A program made the position numbers and the translations under genes. From positions 186,001-250,000 of the forward strand of contig JACKAT010000003.1 of NCBI GenBank assembly GCA_020634935.1: DNA of 64,000 nt, written 5' to 3'. The DNA comes from Anaerolineales bacterium. Its GTDB lineage: Bacteria > Chloroflexota > Anaerolineae > 4572-78 > J111. Position 1 is the first letter of the stretch. Each line of letters opens with the position of its first letter. Shown in pieces: positions 26,173 to 34,746 of the stretch. The notes below the pieces were generated by a model. That model made no database searches and had not been told where the DNA came from. It was given only the letters and a program-made list of their open reading frames with translations.

Positions 26173-26824
26173 AAGCCAAAATTAAGGAACGGCAATGTAA
26201 CCACTCAGCCATCAGGTCATTTCGAGCGACGAAGGCGTGAGAAATCTCCTAAGTCGCTGTTTGTAACCGACTATTCGGGGGATTTCTCGGCAAAAAACGC
26301 CTCGAAATGACATGCTTGAGTAGTTACACGGCAATTAAATAACTTCCGCATTTGAGTTAGGGTAATTCGTAAATGGGAATGGGTTCTTTAAGCTCTCATT
26401 ACCAATTACGAATTACCCTTGCAGGCTATTGAAATGGGGAAGTTATTAATTTTTCATCCCTTAGGATCGTGGGGCAAGTAACTTCCTCAATTGCCCATAA
26501 TTCATCAGGAGGCTACTCGGCCGGCGCCGAGTTTGGACTCGGCCATTTAGAATGTCGATCGGTCGCCGCAGAATATTTCGCCTCTCGTTTCCAGCATTTT
26601 CGACGGCCGCAGAATATTTCGACGACTTTTTATGATGTCGATCGGTCGCCGCAGAATATTTCGCCCCTCGTTTCCAGCATTTTCGACGACCGCAGAATAT
26701 TTCGACGACTTTTTATGACGTCGATCGGTCGCCGCAGAATATTTCGCCCCTCGTTTCCAGTATTTTCGACGGCCGCAGAATATTTCGACGATTTTTTATG
26801 ACGTTGATCGGTTGTTGCAGAATT
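26173..26824. other. Intergenic repeat region between the secreted protein gene and the dead TA locus
   Basis: It contains a long imperfect hairpin (26197-26330), a smaller hairpin in which GGGTAATTCGTAA and TTACGAATTACCC face each other (about 26360-26420), and the 83-bp tandem repeat (26554-26825). An open frame across the tandem repeat (26469-26801) is an artefact of repeat sequence, because the 83-bp period shifts frame each unit. Confidence 0.6.
26197..26330. repeat. TCATTTCGAG-type dispersed hairpin, copy 1
   Basis: GTCATTTCGAG (26216-26226) faces CTCGAAATGAC (26301-26311), with inner GAGAAAT and ATTTCTC arms. Outer arms GTAACCACTCAG and TTGAGTAGTTAC extend the stem. A related copy lies at 29903-30000. 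Confidence 0.7.
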
Positions 26825-26825
26825 T
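26554..26825. repeat. Tandem repeat, 83-bp unit, three copies plus a fragment
   Basis: Units begin at 26554, 26637, 26720 and 26803 with GTCGATCGGTCGCCGCAGAA. Each unit contains the 16-mer GCCGCAGAATATTTCG twice, so it is itself a diverged doublet of about 40 bp. Copies differ by only a few bases. The period is not a multiple of three. The array ends at the stop codon of the vapC remnant. Confidence 0.85.
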
Positions 26826-26938
26826 TAGCATGATGGCTGTATTTCAAAGTCACCACAAGGATTAAGGCGAACTATCGAAAAATCGCGGCGGTCATTGGTC
26901 ATCGCCAACAAAAAACGGGTATCGAGTAAAGCAGCCAT
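26825..26938 (-). pseudogene. PIN-domain toxin (vapC) remnant with internal deletion
   Basis: A 37-codon frame starts with MAALLDTRFLLAM, the first strand and first Asp of a PIN domain. It runs straight into TNDRRDFSIVRLNPCGDFE, the C-terminal strand of VapC toxins (usually DRRDFSVVRP...FELLP). The central 80-90 residues with the other catalytic acids are missing, without a frameshift. GGAGGA precedes the ATG. It follows two bases after the antitoxin remnant. Not functional as a nuclease, I infer. Confidence 0.75.
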
Positions 26939-26940
26939 TG

Positions 26941-27132
26941 TTATTCCTCCGGCCGGCGTCCCCAACTGCGAACCGGATCAACTTCAGAAGCGAGAATTTC
27001 TTCATCGCGCTCTGAAAGATCAGCCTCTGCTGACGCGCCTATGCCGGCAATAGATAAAAGGAAAGGCGACTTCGTTACCGGTTCATTTACTTTGTCTTTG
27101 GCAGACTCAAAGGAACCTGATTTATAGCGCCC
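26941..27132 (-). pseudogene. VapB-type antitoxin remnant, C-terminal part only
   Basis: A 63-codon open frame with no start codon and an in-frame stop just upstream (27135-27133). It carries SPFLLSIAGIGASAEADLSE then RDEEILASEVDPVRSWG, the toxin-binding tail of the antitoxin family also found at 5620-5949. The DNA-binding N-terminus is gone. It overlaps the last bases of the membrane protein gene ending at 27122. Confidence 0.7.
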
Positions 27133-27598
27133 CTACGACCCAACTCAAGCTGACCACCGCGACCAAGCCCAACAACACCGCCCAACCAAAAGTCATCGGG
27201 AGGGCGAGACCTAAAGCCAACCCGCCCAGCAGCAGCCCGAGGCCCGCCGTCGCGGCCAACCTTTGCCAGTGCGCCCGCCGTACCGCTGCCTCGTTTTCAA
27301 CCCGACCGGTTTGAGCCATACGCCGTAAAAAAAGGCTCATGTCCCACGCGGTTAGAGCGGTTACAGCGCCAAGCAGCATCCACAGCGCCGGCTTGTCCAA
27401 ATAGACGCCCAACGCGGCCAAACCGATCAATGTGATCAAGCCCGCTTCAGGCACGCCGGCTCGGCCTTTTATCTCGCCGAGCAGCCACAGTAAACCGGCC
27501 CCCATCACGCCAAAAGCAAGCTGCCAGTAAGGCTGAAAGCCGAGGACATAGCCCAAGCTCACAATGAAGGTTGTGGCGATAATACCGATGCGACTCAT
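27122..27598 (-). CDS. Membrane protein at the end of the MoxR-DUF58 operon
   Basis: A 158-residue protein with about five membrane helices arranged in two blocks separated by a cytoplasmic loop rich in Arg (near 75-105). No family recognised. I chose ATG 27598, just after the DUF58 stop (27604) with GAGGGTGAGG upstream; a longer frame to 27676 would overlap the DUF58 gene. Position at the end of the operon suggests a role with the MoxR/DUF58 pair. Confidence 0.7.
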   Translation of the reverse strand: MSRIGIIATTFIVSLGYVLGFQPYWQLAFGVMGAGLLWLLGEIKGRAGVPEAGLITLIGLAALGVYLDKPALWMLLGAVTALTAWDMSLFLRRMAQTGRVENEAAVRRAHWQRLAATAGLGLLLGGLALGLALPMTFGWAVLLGLVAVVSLSWVVGAL

Positions 27599-27603
27599 AG
27601 GCC

Positions 27604-28890
27604 TCACCCTCGCTGCCAGGGCAGCCGGCTCAACGCGGTATGCGCCACCTGATAAAATGGCACCGCTACCGGCCAATCGACCACCTGAATCTGGGCGTGA
27701 CGCAATTTCTTAAACAGTAAATCTCGCTCGGCCTGGGCAATCCTGACGGCTAAGGCAACCGGTTTACTGTCCGCCAGCATTCGCCGCTCGAACTCAATCG
27801 GGTTGGGGCTGATAACCAACACCCGATAGCCTCGCGCCCGGAGTTTAATCAACTCGTTCGCGTCCTCCGGCAGCAGCGGGCTGATCAGCACAAGTTGTGA
27901 GTGCAGGGGAAACAGCCACGTCGGCAGATGCTCCAACCGCTCGAAGACCTCGCCCGCGCCTTGCTCGGCCTGGGCCAGCGAACGCATAATCCGTTCCTGC
28001 TGAACCTTGCCGTACCCCGGAAACGTCCAGTTGATCGACCGGCCATAAACCAGCAGCCCAACGCGATTGCCGCTGCCTAAAAATGTCTCGGCCAGCGCGG
28101 CGGCGGCCTGAATGTTGTACTCAAACAGCGACTCCGATCCTACTTGCACATCGCTCTGGCGGCGAGCATCGACCACCAGCCCGACATCGACCATTCGCTC
28201 CTGCTCAAACTCGTTGACAAACAGCGTTTGGGGATAGCGAGCCGTAGCCCGGCTGTTGATCCAGCGCACCGGGTCGCCGGGTTGATACTCGCGCACACCG
28301 AAAAACTCGACGCCGGGACCGCCCTGGCGCGCCGGAATCTGACCGCTGTACAGACCTACCCGGCGCGGGCGGATGGCGACTCGCCGCAGTTTGACCCGTT
28401 CGGGCAGTACAAAAAATTGAGCGGGCGCACTCAAACTTACTTGTAATGGAAAAAGTCCAAAATAATCGCTGACCGTGGCCGAAACAGCGGAAAATCGGTA
28501 CAACCCGCGCTGGCCTAAAACTTGATAATTAAATTCAACCGACTCGCCGCCGGGGAGGGTCGTTAGGACACCGGCCTGGCCCTCGATAATGCGTAGGGCC
28601 GGGGGAACGGCATCGACCAGCATGAGTTCTGCCAGCAGCGGCCCTTCATTGGTGACGGTGACGGTCACGATCACCGGCTGGTCTGGCGTGGCGCGGTCGT
28701 GGCTAAGGCGGCGCTCGACGCGTAATTGGGGCGTCTCCGGCGCGAACAGCAAAGCAGCGCCCCAATAGACCATAACCGGCACAGCCAAGGCCAAGAAAGC
28801 GCCATTGCGGGTGATCAGCCCGGCGGCCAGCAGGGCATAGATGATTAAGCTAAGCAGGATGAATTTTTTGTTCACAAATATTGAACTCAA
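27604..28890 (-). CDS. DUF58 domain protein
   Basis: A 428-residue protein with two N-terminal membrane helices (about 10-48), an immunoglobulin-like beta region, and the DUF58 core (GVEFFGVREYQPGDPVRWIN at about 195-214). A degenerate VWA-like fold follows (VGLVVDARRQSDV). DUF58 proteins nearly always pair with a MoxR AAA+ ATPase, as here. The pair is thought to act as a chaperone system on envelope or metalloproteins. The start is TTG at 28890, overlapping the MoxR stop (TTGA). A GTG 15 bases further in is an alternative. Confidence 0.9.
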   Translation of the reverse strand: MSSIFVNKKFILLSLIIYALLAAGLITRNGAFLALAVPVMVYWGAALLFAPETPQLRVERRLSHDRATPDQPVIVTVTVTNEGPLLAELMLVDAVPPALRIIEGQAGVLTTLPGGESVEFNYQVLGQRGLYRFSAVSATVSDYFGLFPLQVSLSAPAQFFVLPERVKLRRVAIRPRRVGLYSGQIPARQGGPGVEFFGVREYQPGDPVRWINSRATARYPQTLFVNEFEQERMVDVGLVVDARRQSDVQVGSESLFEYNIQAAAALAETFLGSGNRVGLLVYGRSINWTFPGYGKVQQERIMRSLAQAEQGAGEVFERLEHLPTWLFPLHSQLVLISPLLPEDANELIKLRARGYRVLVISPNPIEFERRMLADSKPVALAVRIAQAERDLLFKKLRHAQIQVVDWPVAVPFYQVAHTALSRLPWQRG

Positions 28891-29843
28891 TCAACGACCG
28901 GCACGGTCACACCGGCCACAATCACGGCGATAATTTCATCGGCTGCACGCTGCTTCAGCCATAACCCCGGTTCTAAGATCAAGCGATGAACCAGGGCCGG
29001 TTGGGCAAAGGCTTTGACATCATCCGGCAAAACATAGTCGCGCCCGGCCAAAGCAGCCCGCACGCGAGCCAGCGCCAGCAGCGCCAGCGAGCCACGCGGG
29101 CTGGCGCCGACCAGCACCTGCTGGCTGCGGCGGGTGGCGCTGACGATATCGACGATGTACCGTTCCAGATCAGGATGCAGGTAGATGGCCTCGATCGCGG
29201 CCCGGCCGGCCAGTAGTTCAACGGCATCGGTGACCTGCCGGAGTGTAACCTCTTCCCGGCGACGGGTCTGCCGCCGCCGCAGAATCTCCTGCTCCTCTTC
29301 GGGCGAGGGGTAGCCGACCGACAGCTTCATCAAAAAGCGGTCGAGCTGCGCCTCGGGCAGGGGAAACGTCCCTTCGTATTCAATTGGATTTTGGGTGGCG
29401 ATAACCAAAAACGGTTGAGGCAGCGCCATCGACTCGCCATCGAGCGTGACTTGCCCCTCTTGCATCGCTTCCAGCAGGGCCGACTGGGTTTTGGGCGAAG
29501 CGCGGTTAATCTCATCGGCCAGGACAATATTGGCAAAGATGGGGCCGGGGCGCAGTTCAAAGCTGTGGGTGGCCCGATTGTAAATATAGCTGCCGGTGAC
29601 ATCACTGGGCAGCAGATCGGGTGTAAATTGAATCCGTTTGAAATTCAAGCCGAGCGCCGTAGCAAAGCTCTTGGCGATCAGCGTTTTAGCCAGCCCTGGA
29701 TAATCTTCCAGCAGCACGTGGCCACCGGCTAAAATAGCCGCCATCATCTTTTCCAGAACGGGTCGCTTGCCGACAATCGCCTGCTCGACTTCCTCGATGA
29801 CACGGCGGCCTAATTCGGCAACGGGGGCCGGATGATCGGTCAT
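28887..29843 (-). CDS. MoxR-family AAA+ ATPase
   Basis: A 318-residue ATPase. Walker A reads LLEDYPGLAKTLIAKS, Walker B VLADEINRASPKTQ, sensor 1 VIATQNPIEYEGTFPLPEAQ, and the C-terminal lid holds GASPRGSLALLALARVRA. All are typical of the MRP subfamily. It probably remodels or activates the VWA/DUF58 partners encoded in the same operon. ATG 29843 follows a strong GGAGAGGAG. The gap upstream (29844-30054) holds only a dispersed hairpin, so this part of the cluster may have its own promoter or depend on read-through. Confidence 0.93.
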   Translation of the reverse strand: MTDHPAPVAELGRRVIEEVEQAIVGKRPVLEKMMAAILAGGHVLLEDYPGLAKTLIAKSFATALGLNFKRIQFTPDLLPSDVTGSYIYNRATHSFELRPGPIFANIVLADEINRASPKTQSALLEAMQEGQVTLDGESMALPQPFLVIATQNPIEYEGTFPLPEAQLDRFLMKLSVGYPSPEEEQEILRRRQTRRREEVTLRQVTDAVELLAGRAAIEAIYLHPDLERYIVDIVSATRRSQQVLVGASPRGSLALLALARVRAALAGRDYVLPDDVKAFAQPALVHRLILEPGLWLKQRAADEIIAVIVAGVTVPVVD

Positions 29844-29902
29844 AAATGCTCCTCTCCGAAAATACAATGAAAGAATTAATCATGAAAGGTACCGGCTCAG
29901 GC

Positions 29903-30000
29903 ATGCCATTTCGCAGCCGAAGGCGGAGAAATCCCTACAGCGTTCGGTTGCCAATACCCTGCCGGGGGATTTCTCGCTCCTTCGTCGCTCGAAATGACAT
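29903..30000. repeat. TCATTTCGAG-type dispersed hairpin, copy 2
   Basis: GCCATTTCG at the left faces CGAAATGAC at the right, with inner GAGAAATCCC and GGGATTTCTC arms. It lies between two genes of the MoxR/VWA operon. The following GACTGAGTCGTTAC is echoed after other repeats at about 11262 and 26320. Confidence 0.7.
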
Positions 30001-30054
30001 GATGACTGAGTCGTTACAATAAGCTGTGATTTTCATCTCGGTGTCGTCACCCGG

Positions 30055-30678
30055 TTAAACGTATTTTTTCTCAGCCTCAGCTTGATTTTGGTCTAAATGA
30101 AACCGTTCTAAAAATCGAACGACGGTCGCCGGATCAAGATCGAGCGCGGTCGCGGGGCGGTTGGTCAAAAATCGTTGGGGGGGAGCGGCCAGCGATCCGA
30201 GCGGTTTGAGACCGGCTTCAAAATAAGCCCGCAGTTCAGCCGGTAGATCGAGCTGGCCCTGCTGTAACTGCTGCCGGGTTTCCAAGATCGATTGGCCGGT
30301 GTGGTAAGCGATGCTATCCAGGCTCAATTTTTGTAACTGCTGGGCCAGCCGCCATTTGAAGTAGGCATCGTGTTCAGCTTGGTGAAGCAAATCGGCCAAA
30401 CCGGCCACGCGACCTGCGGCGGCGGTAATCGGGGGGCGCGTTCTCAATTTTCTCGGTCTTCGCCTGAGCAAACTACCGCCCATGATTACCAACAAAATCG
30501 CTACATAACACCCCCACAACGCCGAATGCGGGACGGCGGCCACAATAAAATGGCCAATCCAGAGCAAATATAACAAGGGGATGACCACGGCTTCCCGTAC
30601 AAAGGTGCGGAAGGTAGACGTAAGCAGCAGCCCAACCGAAACAGTCAGAACCAGCCAAAACGTCAGGCCACGCTTCAT
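30055..30678 (-). CDS. Uncharacterised membrane protein with cytoplasmic helical tail
   Basis: A 207-residue protein with about three N-terminal membrane helices (about 7-25, 29-50 and 55-73), a basic stretch (RRRPRKLRTRPP), then a helical soluble part (HQAEHDAYFKWRLAQQLQKL). No family recognised. ATGA overlap with the DUF4129 gene marks tight coupling, and proteins of this type commonly sit between DUF4129 and MoxR genes. Confidence 0.75.
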   Translation of the reverse strand: MKRGLTFWLVLTVSVGLLLTSTFRTFVREAVVIPLLYLLWIGHFIVAAVPHSALWGCYVAILLVIMGGSLLRRRPRKLRTRPPITAAAGRVAGLADLLHQAEHDAYFKWRLAQQLQKLSLDSIAYHTGQSILETRQQLQQGQLDLPAELRAYFEAGLKPLGSLAAPPQRFLTNRPATALDLDPATVVRFLERFHLDQNQAEAEKKYV

Positions 30679-31571
30679 GAAGGCGCTCCATACGCCTGCA
30701 CAATGGCGGTGAGACAGGCGGCGGCTTCCGTTTCCTCTGCGGCACTGGGGCGGGTGGAACTGTAACGGACCCGTTCAAATAACCGGGTCAGACGTTGAAT
30801 ATGCGCATCATCGAGACCGCTGGCCGAGAGGTACTGTTCAAATTCGCGGGGGGTCATCGAGCGCTGGCGCTCGAGGTCCTGGGCGTCACTCAGTATCCGG
30901 TTCATCTGCCGGTAGCAGTGCATGATCGTGTCCTTTAAGTCGGCTCCGGCCTGAAGATCGCCCAAAGAGTGCTCGGCCTCGAGGGTAAGTAACTCTAACG
31001 GGGTGGGCGACGGCTTGGGCTTGAAAAATCGCTGCCAGAAGAGCCACACGACAATCAATAACACGGCGAATAAGGCCAGGCTAACTCCACCGATCAGCCA
31101 GTCCGGCGGATTGACCACAAACTCCGGCGGCGACGGCAGCGGCTCAGATGCGACCTTATCCAACAAGTTGACCCCTTCCGGGTCTTTAGCGGTTTCTTCG
31201 GGAGTGGGAAATGGCGGCAGGAGTCGAATAAGGCCATGCAGTAACAGCATAATGATGGTGTAGCGAATGACCCGTTTGATCGTTTCCTTACGAATTTCAG
31301 GGGAAATGACGAACGCGATAAGCGAAATGATCAGGAGCGCCCATAAACCCGCCGCCAGCAGATACCACAGGCCGCCCGGCAGCGGTATACCGGAAAAGAC
31401 GAGCTGTTTGCGCTGCAGCGACTCAATTAGGGCGCCTAGCGGCAGTGGTTCGCCAGGTAAGAATTCCACCGAACCCAAACTGCCCGCCAGCAACGTGGCG
31501 GCGCCGGCCGCCAGCGCCAGCAAGAGCGCATAGATTTTCTTACGAGAGGTTAACCCTTTAGCTGGTAACAT
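30675..31571 (-). CDS. DUF4129 domain membrane protein
   Basis: A 298-residue protein with membrane helices near 15-35, 66-88, 97-118 and 160-180, followed by a C-terminal DUF4129 domain (HSLGDLQAGADLKDTIMHCY then MTPREFEQYLSASGL). DUF4129 is common in MoxR/DUF58 clusters and in some transglutaminase-like proteins; its function is unknown. The gene overlaps the CoxE-type gene by 14 bases and the next gene by four, so all are one transcription unit. Confidence 0.88.
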   Translation of the reverse strand: MLPAKGLTSRKKIYALLLALAAGAATLLAGSLGSVEFLPGEPLPLGALIESLQRKQLVFSGIPLPGGLWYLLAAGLWALLIISLIAFVISPEIRKETIKRVIRYTIIMLLLHGLIRLLPPFPTPEETAKDPEGVNLLDKVASEPLPSPPEFVVNPPDWLIGGVSLALFAVLLIVVWLFWQRFFKPKPSPTPLELLTLEAEHSLGDLQAGADLKDTIMHCYRQMNRILSDAQDLERQRSMTPREFEQYLSASGLDDAHIQRLTRLFERVRYSSTRPSAAEETEAAACLTAIVQAYGAPS

Positions 31572-32772
31572 GGTGGCGGCGAGCCGGTTTATGCTCGCCC
31601 AATCGCTCCAAAAGATGGCCGAGCTGTTCCAGGCTGACTAAGTTATGAACCGGCAAAAAATCATCGATGTACGGCAGGGCAGCCTGAATGCCCCGGGTCA
31701 GTGGTTCGTAATTTTCGGAGCCGAGCAGCGGGTTGAGCCAGATGAGCCGCTGAGAACTAAGCTGCAACCGATTCATTTCGCGCCCCAGCAAATCGATATC
31801 GCCCCGGTCCCACCCATCGCTAATGATAAGCACTATCGCGCCCTGGCCCAAAACACGCCGGCCCCATTCGTAGTTAAACGTTTTGAGGGCGTCGCCAATG
31901 CGTGTGCCGCCGGCCCAATCATGGACCGAAGCTGTGACTTGGTCTAAGGCCATGTCGATATTTTTTTCGCGCAAATAGCGGGTGATCCGGGTCAGACGGG
32001 TACCAAAGACAAAAGCCTCCACATTGTCCAACCCATTGCTAATCGAATAAATAAATTTGAGCAGAACGCGCGAGTACCGCTCCATCGAGCCGCTGATATC
32101 GGCGATGACCACCAAGGGGCGACGTTTCAGTTTGCGCTCGCGCCAGGTCAGTTGGAGGGGTTCGCCGCCGTAGCGTAGGTTGTGGCGGAAACTACGCCGC
32201 AGGTCGAGATAAGCGCCCCGTGAAGTCCGGACTTTACGCCGGGTGCGCCGCTGTTCCAGCCGCCACTCCATCCTCTGCATCATCAACTTGATTTCATCCA
32301 ACTCTTCCGGCGTCAGTTCGGCGAAATCTTTGCGGCGCAGGACCTCTTTGGCGCTGTAGGTATAAATGGTATCGATTAACGGCTCGTCCGCTTCCCGGTT
32401 CGATTCCTGATCGCTGCTACCTTTGTTGGGGGTCACTTCGACTTTTTTCTCGTGCTTGGCTCGCGATGGGAGCAGCGCGCCAAGGTTCATCTCCACCAGC
32501 TCATTTTCAGTCCGAGCTTGCCAGAATAGGTCAAAGGCCCGATCGAACAGGGGCAGATGCTCGAATTTGGAAACCAAAATTGTACGGGCAGTATTTTTGA
32601 AATCCTCGCGACTGCGAACCGTGATGTAACCCACGGCTTCGACCAGGTCAAGAATTTGGGTCGGCCTGACCGGCACACCCAGCGCACGCAGCATGCGGCC
32701 AAATAAAACCATGTTGCGCAGTAGGTGACCGTGTTCAGTTGATGTTAGGGGGGATTGCGTTTCTGGCTGCAT
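31558..32772 (-). CDS. CoxE-type VWA domain protein
   Basis: A 404-residue protein. The N-terminal half is helical (FGRMLRALGVPVRPTQILDL), with a very basic middle (RRTRRKVRTSRGAYLDLRRS). The C-terminal VWA domain has an intact MIDAS motif (DISGSMERYSRV) and GGTRIGDALKTF. CoxE and relatives work with the AAA+ protein CoxD to insert metal or sulfur into molybdenum CO dehydrogenase. No cox structural genes are seen here, so its client is unknown. ATG 32772 is preferred over the TTG at 32775. The CoxD-like ATPase gene ends 15 bases upstream. Confidence 0.9.
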   Translation of the reverse strand: MQPETQSPLTSTEHGHLLRNMVLFGRMLRALGVPVRPTQILDLVEAVGYITVRSREDFKNTARTILVSKFEHLPLFDRAFDLFWQARTENELVEMNLGALLPSRAKHEKKVEVTPNKGSSDQESNREADEPLIDTIYTYSAKEVLRRKDFAELTPEELDEIKLMMQRMEWRLEQRRTRRKVRTSRGAYLDLRRSFRHNLRYGGEPLQLTWRERKLKRRPLVVIADISGSMERYSRVLLKFIYSISNGLDNVEAFVFGTRLTRITRYLREKNIDMALDQVTASVHDWAGGTRIGDALKTFNYEWGRRVLGQGAIVLIISDGWDRGDIDLLGREMNRLQLSSQRLIWLNPLLGSENYEPLTRGIQAALPYIDDFLPVHNLVSLEQLGHLLERLGEHKPARRHHVTS

Positions 32773-32787
32773 CAAGCTACCAATCGG

Positions 32788-33696
32788 TTATAACCCACTC
32801 CCAATTTTGGCTAAAATTTCTCGAACCGCCGCGCCTTGTACGTGCTGAATATCGTCCTGATATTTGAGCAACACGCCCAGCGTGTCATTGATGACCTCAT
32901 CGCTCAAATCTTCGCGGTCGAGCGCCACCAGCGCTGAAATCCAATCCAGCGTTTCAGCCACGCCCGGCAATTTGTACAAGTCGGCCTGGCGCAGTTCCTG
33001 CACAAACGCCACGACTTCGCGGGCCAACTGCTCCGGCGCTTGCGGCACTTTAGCCAGGACAATATGGTACTCTTTTTCAAAGGAGGGGTAATCGATCCAG
33101 TGATATAAGCAGCGCCGTTTCAGCGCGTCGTGAATTTCGCGGGTGCGGTTAGAGGTGATGATGACGACTGGTGGCTGTTGGGCCTTAATCGTGCCAATCT
33201 CCGGGATAGTCACCTGAAAATCGGACAGGATTTCGAGCAGAAAGGCTTCAAACTCTTCATCGGCCCGATCCAGTTCATCGATAAGCAGCACCGGCTCGAT
33301 CCCATCAGGGCGTTCGATAGCTTGCAGCAACGGGCGCTTTAACAGGAACTCCGGGCCGAAAATTTTCTTTAGCGCGGCTTCCTGGCTGACGTGACCGGCC
33401 GCTTCGAGTAGGCGAATCTCTAACATCTGGCGGGTGTAGTTCCACTCATAGACTGCCGTATTGACATCCAGACCTTCGTAACATTGCAGCCGGATCAATG
33501 AACGACCCAGCAGGGCGCTCAGCACCTTAGCAATTTCCGTTTTGCCTACCCCGGCTTCTCCTTCCAGAAACAGCGGTTTGCCGAGTTTCAAGGCCAGGTA
33601 GATTGAGGTAGTCAAACTCCGATCGGCCACATAGTTTTGCTGCTGCAGCGCGGCCTGGACTTGATCAATCGAGTCGAAATTGTCTGTTAGGTTCAA
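32788..33696 (-). CDS. CoxD-like MoxR-family AAA+ ATPase
   Basis: A 302-residue ATPase. Walker A is EGEAGVGKTEIAKVL, Walker B LLIDELDRADEEFEAFLLE, and sensor 1 VIITSNRTREIHDALKRRCL, the last typical of the CoxD/APE2220 branch. It should act with the CoxE-type protein encoded next. It begins at a TTG codon (33696), with GGAG 11 bases upstream; no better ATG is near. It is the first gene of a seven-gene minus-strand cluster. Confidence 0.9.
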   Translation of the reverse strand: MNLTDNFDSIDQVQAALQQQNYVADRSLTTSIYLALKLGKPLFLEGEAGVGKTEIAKVLSALLGRSLIRLQCYEGLDVNTAVYEWNYTRQMLEIRLLEAAGHVSQEAALKKIFGPEFLLKRPLLQAIERPDGIEPVLLIDELDRADEEFEAFLLEILSDFQVTIPEIGTIKAQQPPVVIITSNRTREIHDALKRRCLYHWIDYPSFEKEYHIVLAKVPQAPEQLAREVVAFVQELRQADLYKLPGVAETLDWISALVALDREDLSDEVINDTLGVLLKYQDDIQHVQGAAVREILAKIGSGL

Positions 33697-33996
33697 TTTT
33701 GATTTATCTCCGGAATAGTCTATGCAGTTGGTAGAGTTAGGGAATGATGGAGGTATTGTACTTTTTTTAGGGTTTACGGCAAGCAGCAGTTGATAAACTT
33801 CAAGAAAATAATCGGGCCATATCCTAACCTTTCTCGAAGGCTACGAGTTCATATTTGTGTTAGGTGGAAATCAGGTCGAAACCAGGTGATGGCAACGTCA
33901 GTGACTGTAACTGAGCTGTAACTGGACCATGATAAACTACATCGCAACAGACATAGTGCTTTTTTTATTAGCGTTTTATCTCATTCGAGGGCTACC
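33697..33996. other. Divergent intergenic region
   Basis: Three hundred bases between the CoxD-like operon and the sensorless kinase gene. It holds a probable minus-strand promoter (33755-33782). A loose inverted element at about 33895-33925 (GTCAGTGACTGTAACTGAGC) may be a worn repeat. Nothing else is evident. Confidence 0.45.
33755..33782 (-). promoter_or_regulatory. Possible promoter of the CoxD-like operon
   Basis: On the minus strand TTGCCG (33782-33777) is followed after 16 bases by TACAAT (33760-33755), about 60 bases before the TTG start. Confidence 0.4.
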
Positions 33997-34746
33997 GTGA
34001 AACCTATACTAACTAATGGCAACAACCAAGTATTGACCCCTTACGGGTTTCAAGATGATATATTGTCTACCGTCACCCATGAACTGCGTACCCCGCTCAC
34101 CTCGATCCGGGCGATTTCCGGCATCCTCCACGACAACCCCGACTTAGAGAATGACCAGCGTGATCAATTTTTAGACATCATTCTTGAAGAAAGCGAACGA
34201 TTGACTAACTTAGTTGAAGATATGCTGGATTTAGCCGAACTCGAGTTAGGTCAAGCGGAATGGCATACGAGTGAAGTTGATCTGGTTGAGGTCATTTATG
34301 ACTCGTTGGCGGCAACCGATGAGTTGTTACGCAGCAAACATATCCAAGTGCAGTTTCGGCTGCCCGAAGATATCCCGTTGATTGTCGCCGATCAAAATCG
34401 GATTAAACGGGTGACAATTTGCTTATTGACCAATGCTATCAAATTCTGTGATGAAACCGCAGGCTGGATCGGAATTCGCTTACGAGTACGGGGCGATACG
34501 ATTCAGCTCGATATTAGCGATAATGGCATGGGAGTTAACGCCTCAAAACGCCATAAAATTACCGATGAAGAAACCGGCCATTTAATGGGGAATACCTTTG
34601 GTGAAGAGCCGCAAACTACCAACTTAGGCTTATTAGTGGCCCGCTATGTGGTTAATCATTTTGGAGGTAAATTGTGGTTTGAAAAGGGTTTAAACCACGG
34701 GGCCACATTTTCTTTTACCCTACCCCTATCCCCATCTGCTGGCTGA
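33997..34746 (+). CDS. Sensorless soluble histidine kinase, paralogue of the CrbS-like kinase core
   Basis: A 249-residue protein made only of HisKA and HATPase domains. His28 lies in STVTHELRTPLTSIRA; the N-box LLTNAIKFC and G1 box DISDNGMGV are present. The G2 box reads TTNLGL instead of GTGLGL, and the F-box region is lost, so activity may be altered. The first 60 residues match the kinase at 16833-19640 closely (shared HELRTPLTSIRA and ILHDNPDL blocks), which suggests duplication of that core without its transporter. The start is GTG 33997 with GAGG upstream. It converges on the cNMP gene with a 32-base overlap. No cognate receiver gene is adjacent. Confidence 0.85.
   Translation: MKPILTNGNNQVLTPYGFQDDILSTVTHELRTPLTSIRAISGILHDNPDLENDQRDQFLDIILEESERLTNLVEDMLDLAELELGQAEWHTSEVDLVEVIYDSLAATDELLRSKHIQVQFRLPEDIPLIVADQNRIKRVTICLLTNAIKFCDETAGWIGIRLRVRGDTIQLDISDNGMGVNASKRHKITDEETGHLMGNTFGEEPQTTNLGLLVARYVVNHFGGKLWFEKGLNHGATFSFTLPLSPSAG

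Noticed and set aside
26469..26801. A 110-codon plus-strand protein gene
   Set aside because: It lies across an 83-bp tandem repeat whose period is not a multiple of three, and it has no ribosome site or recognisable domain.
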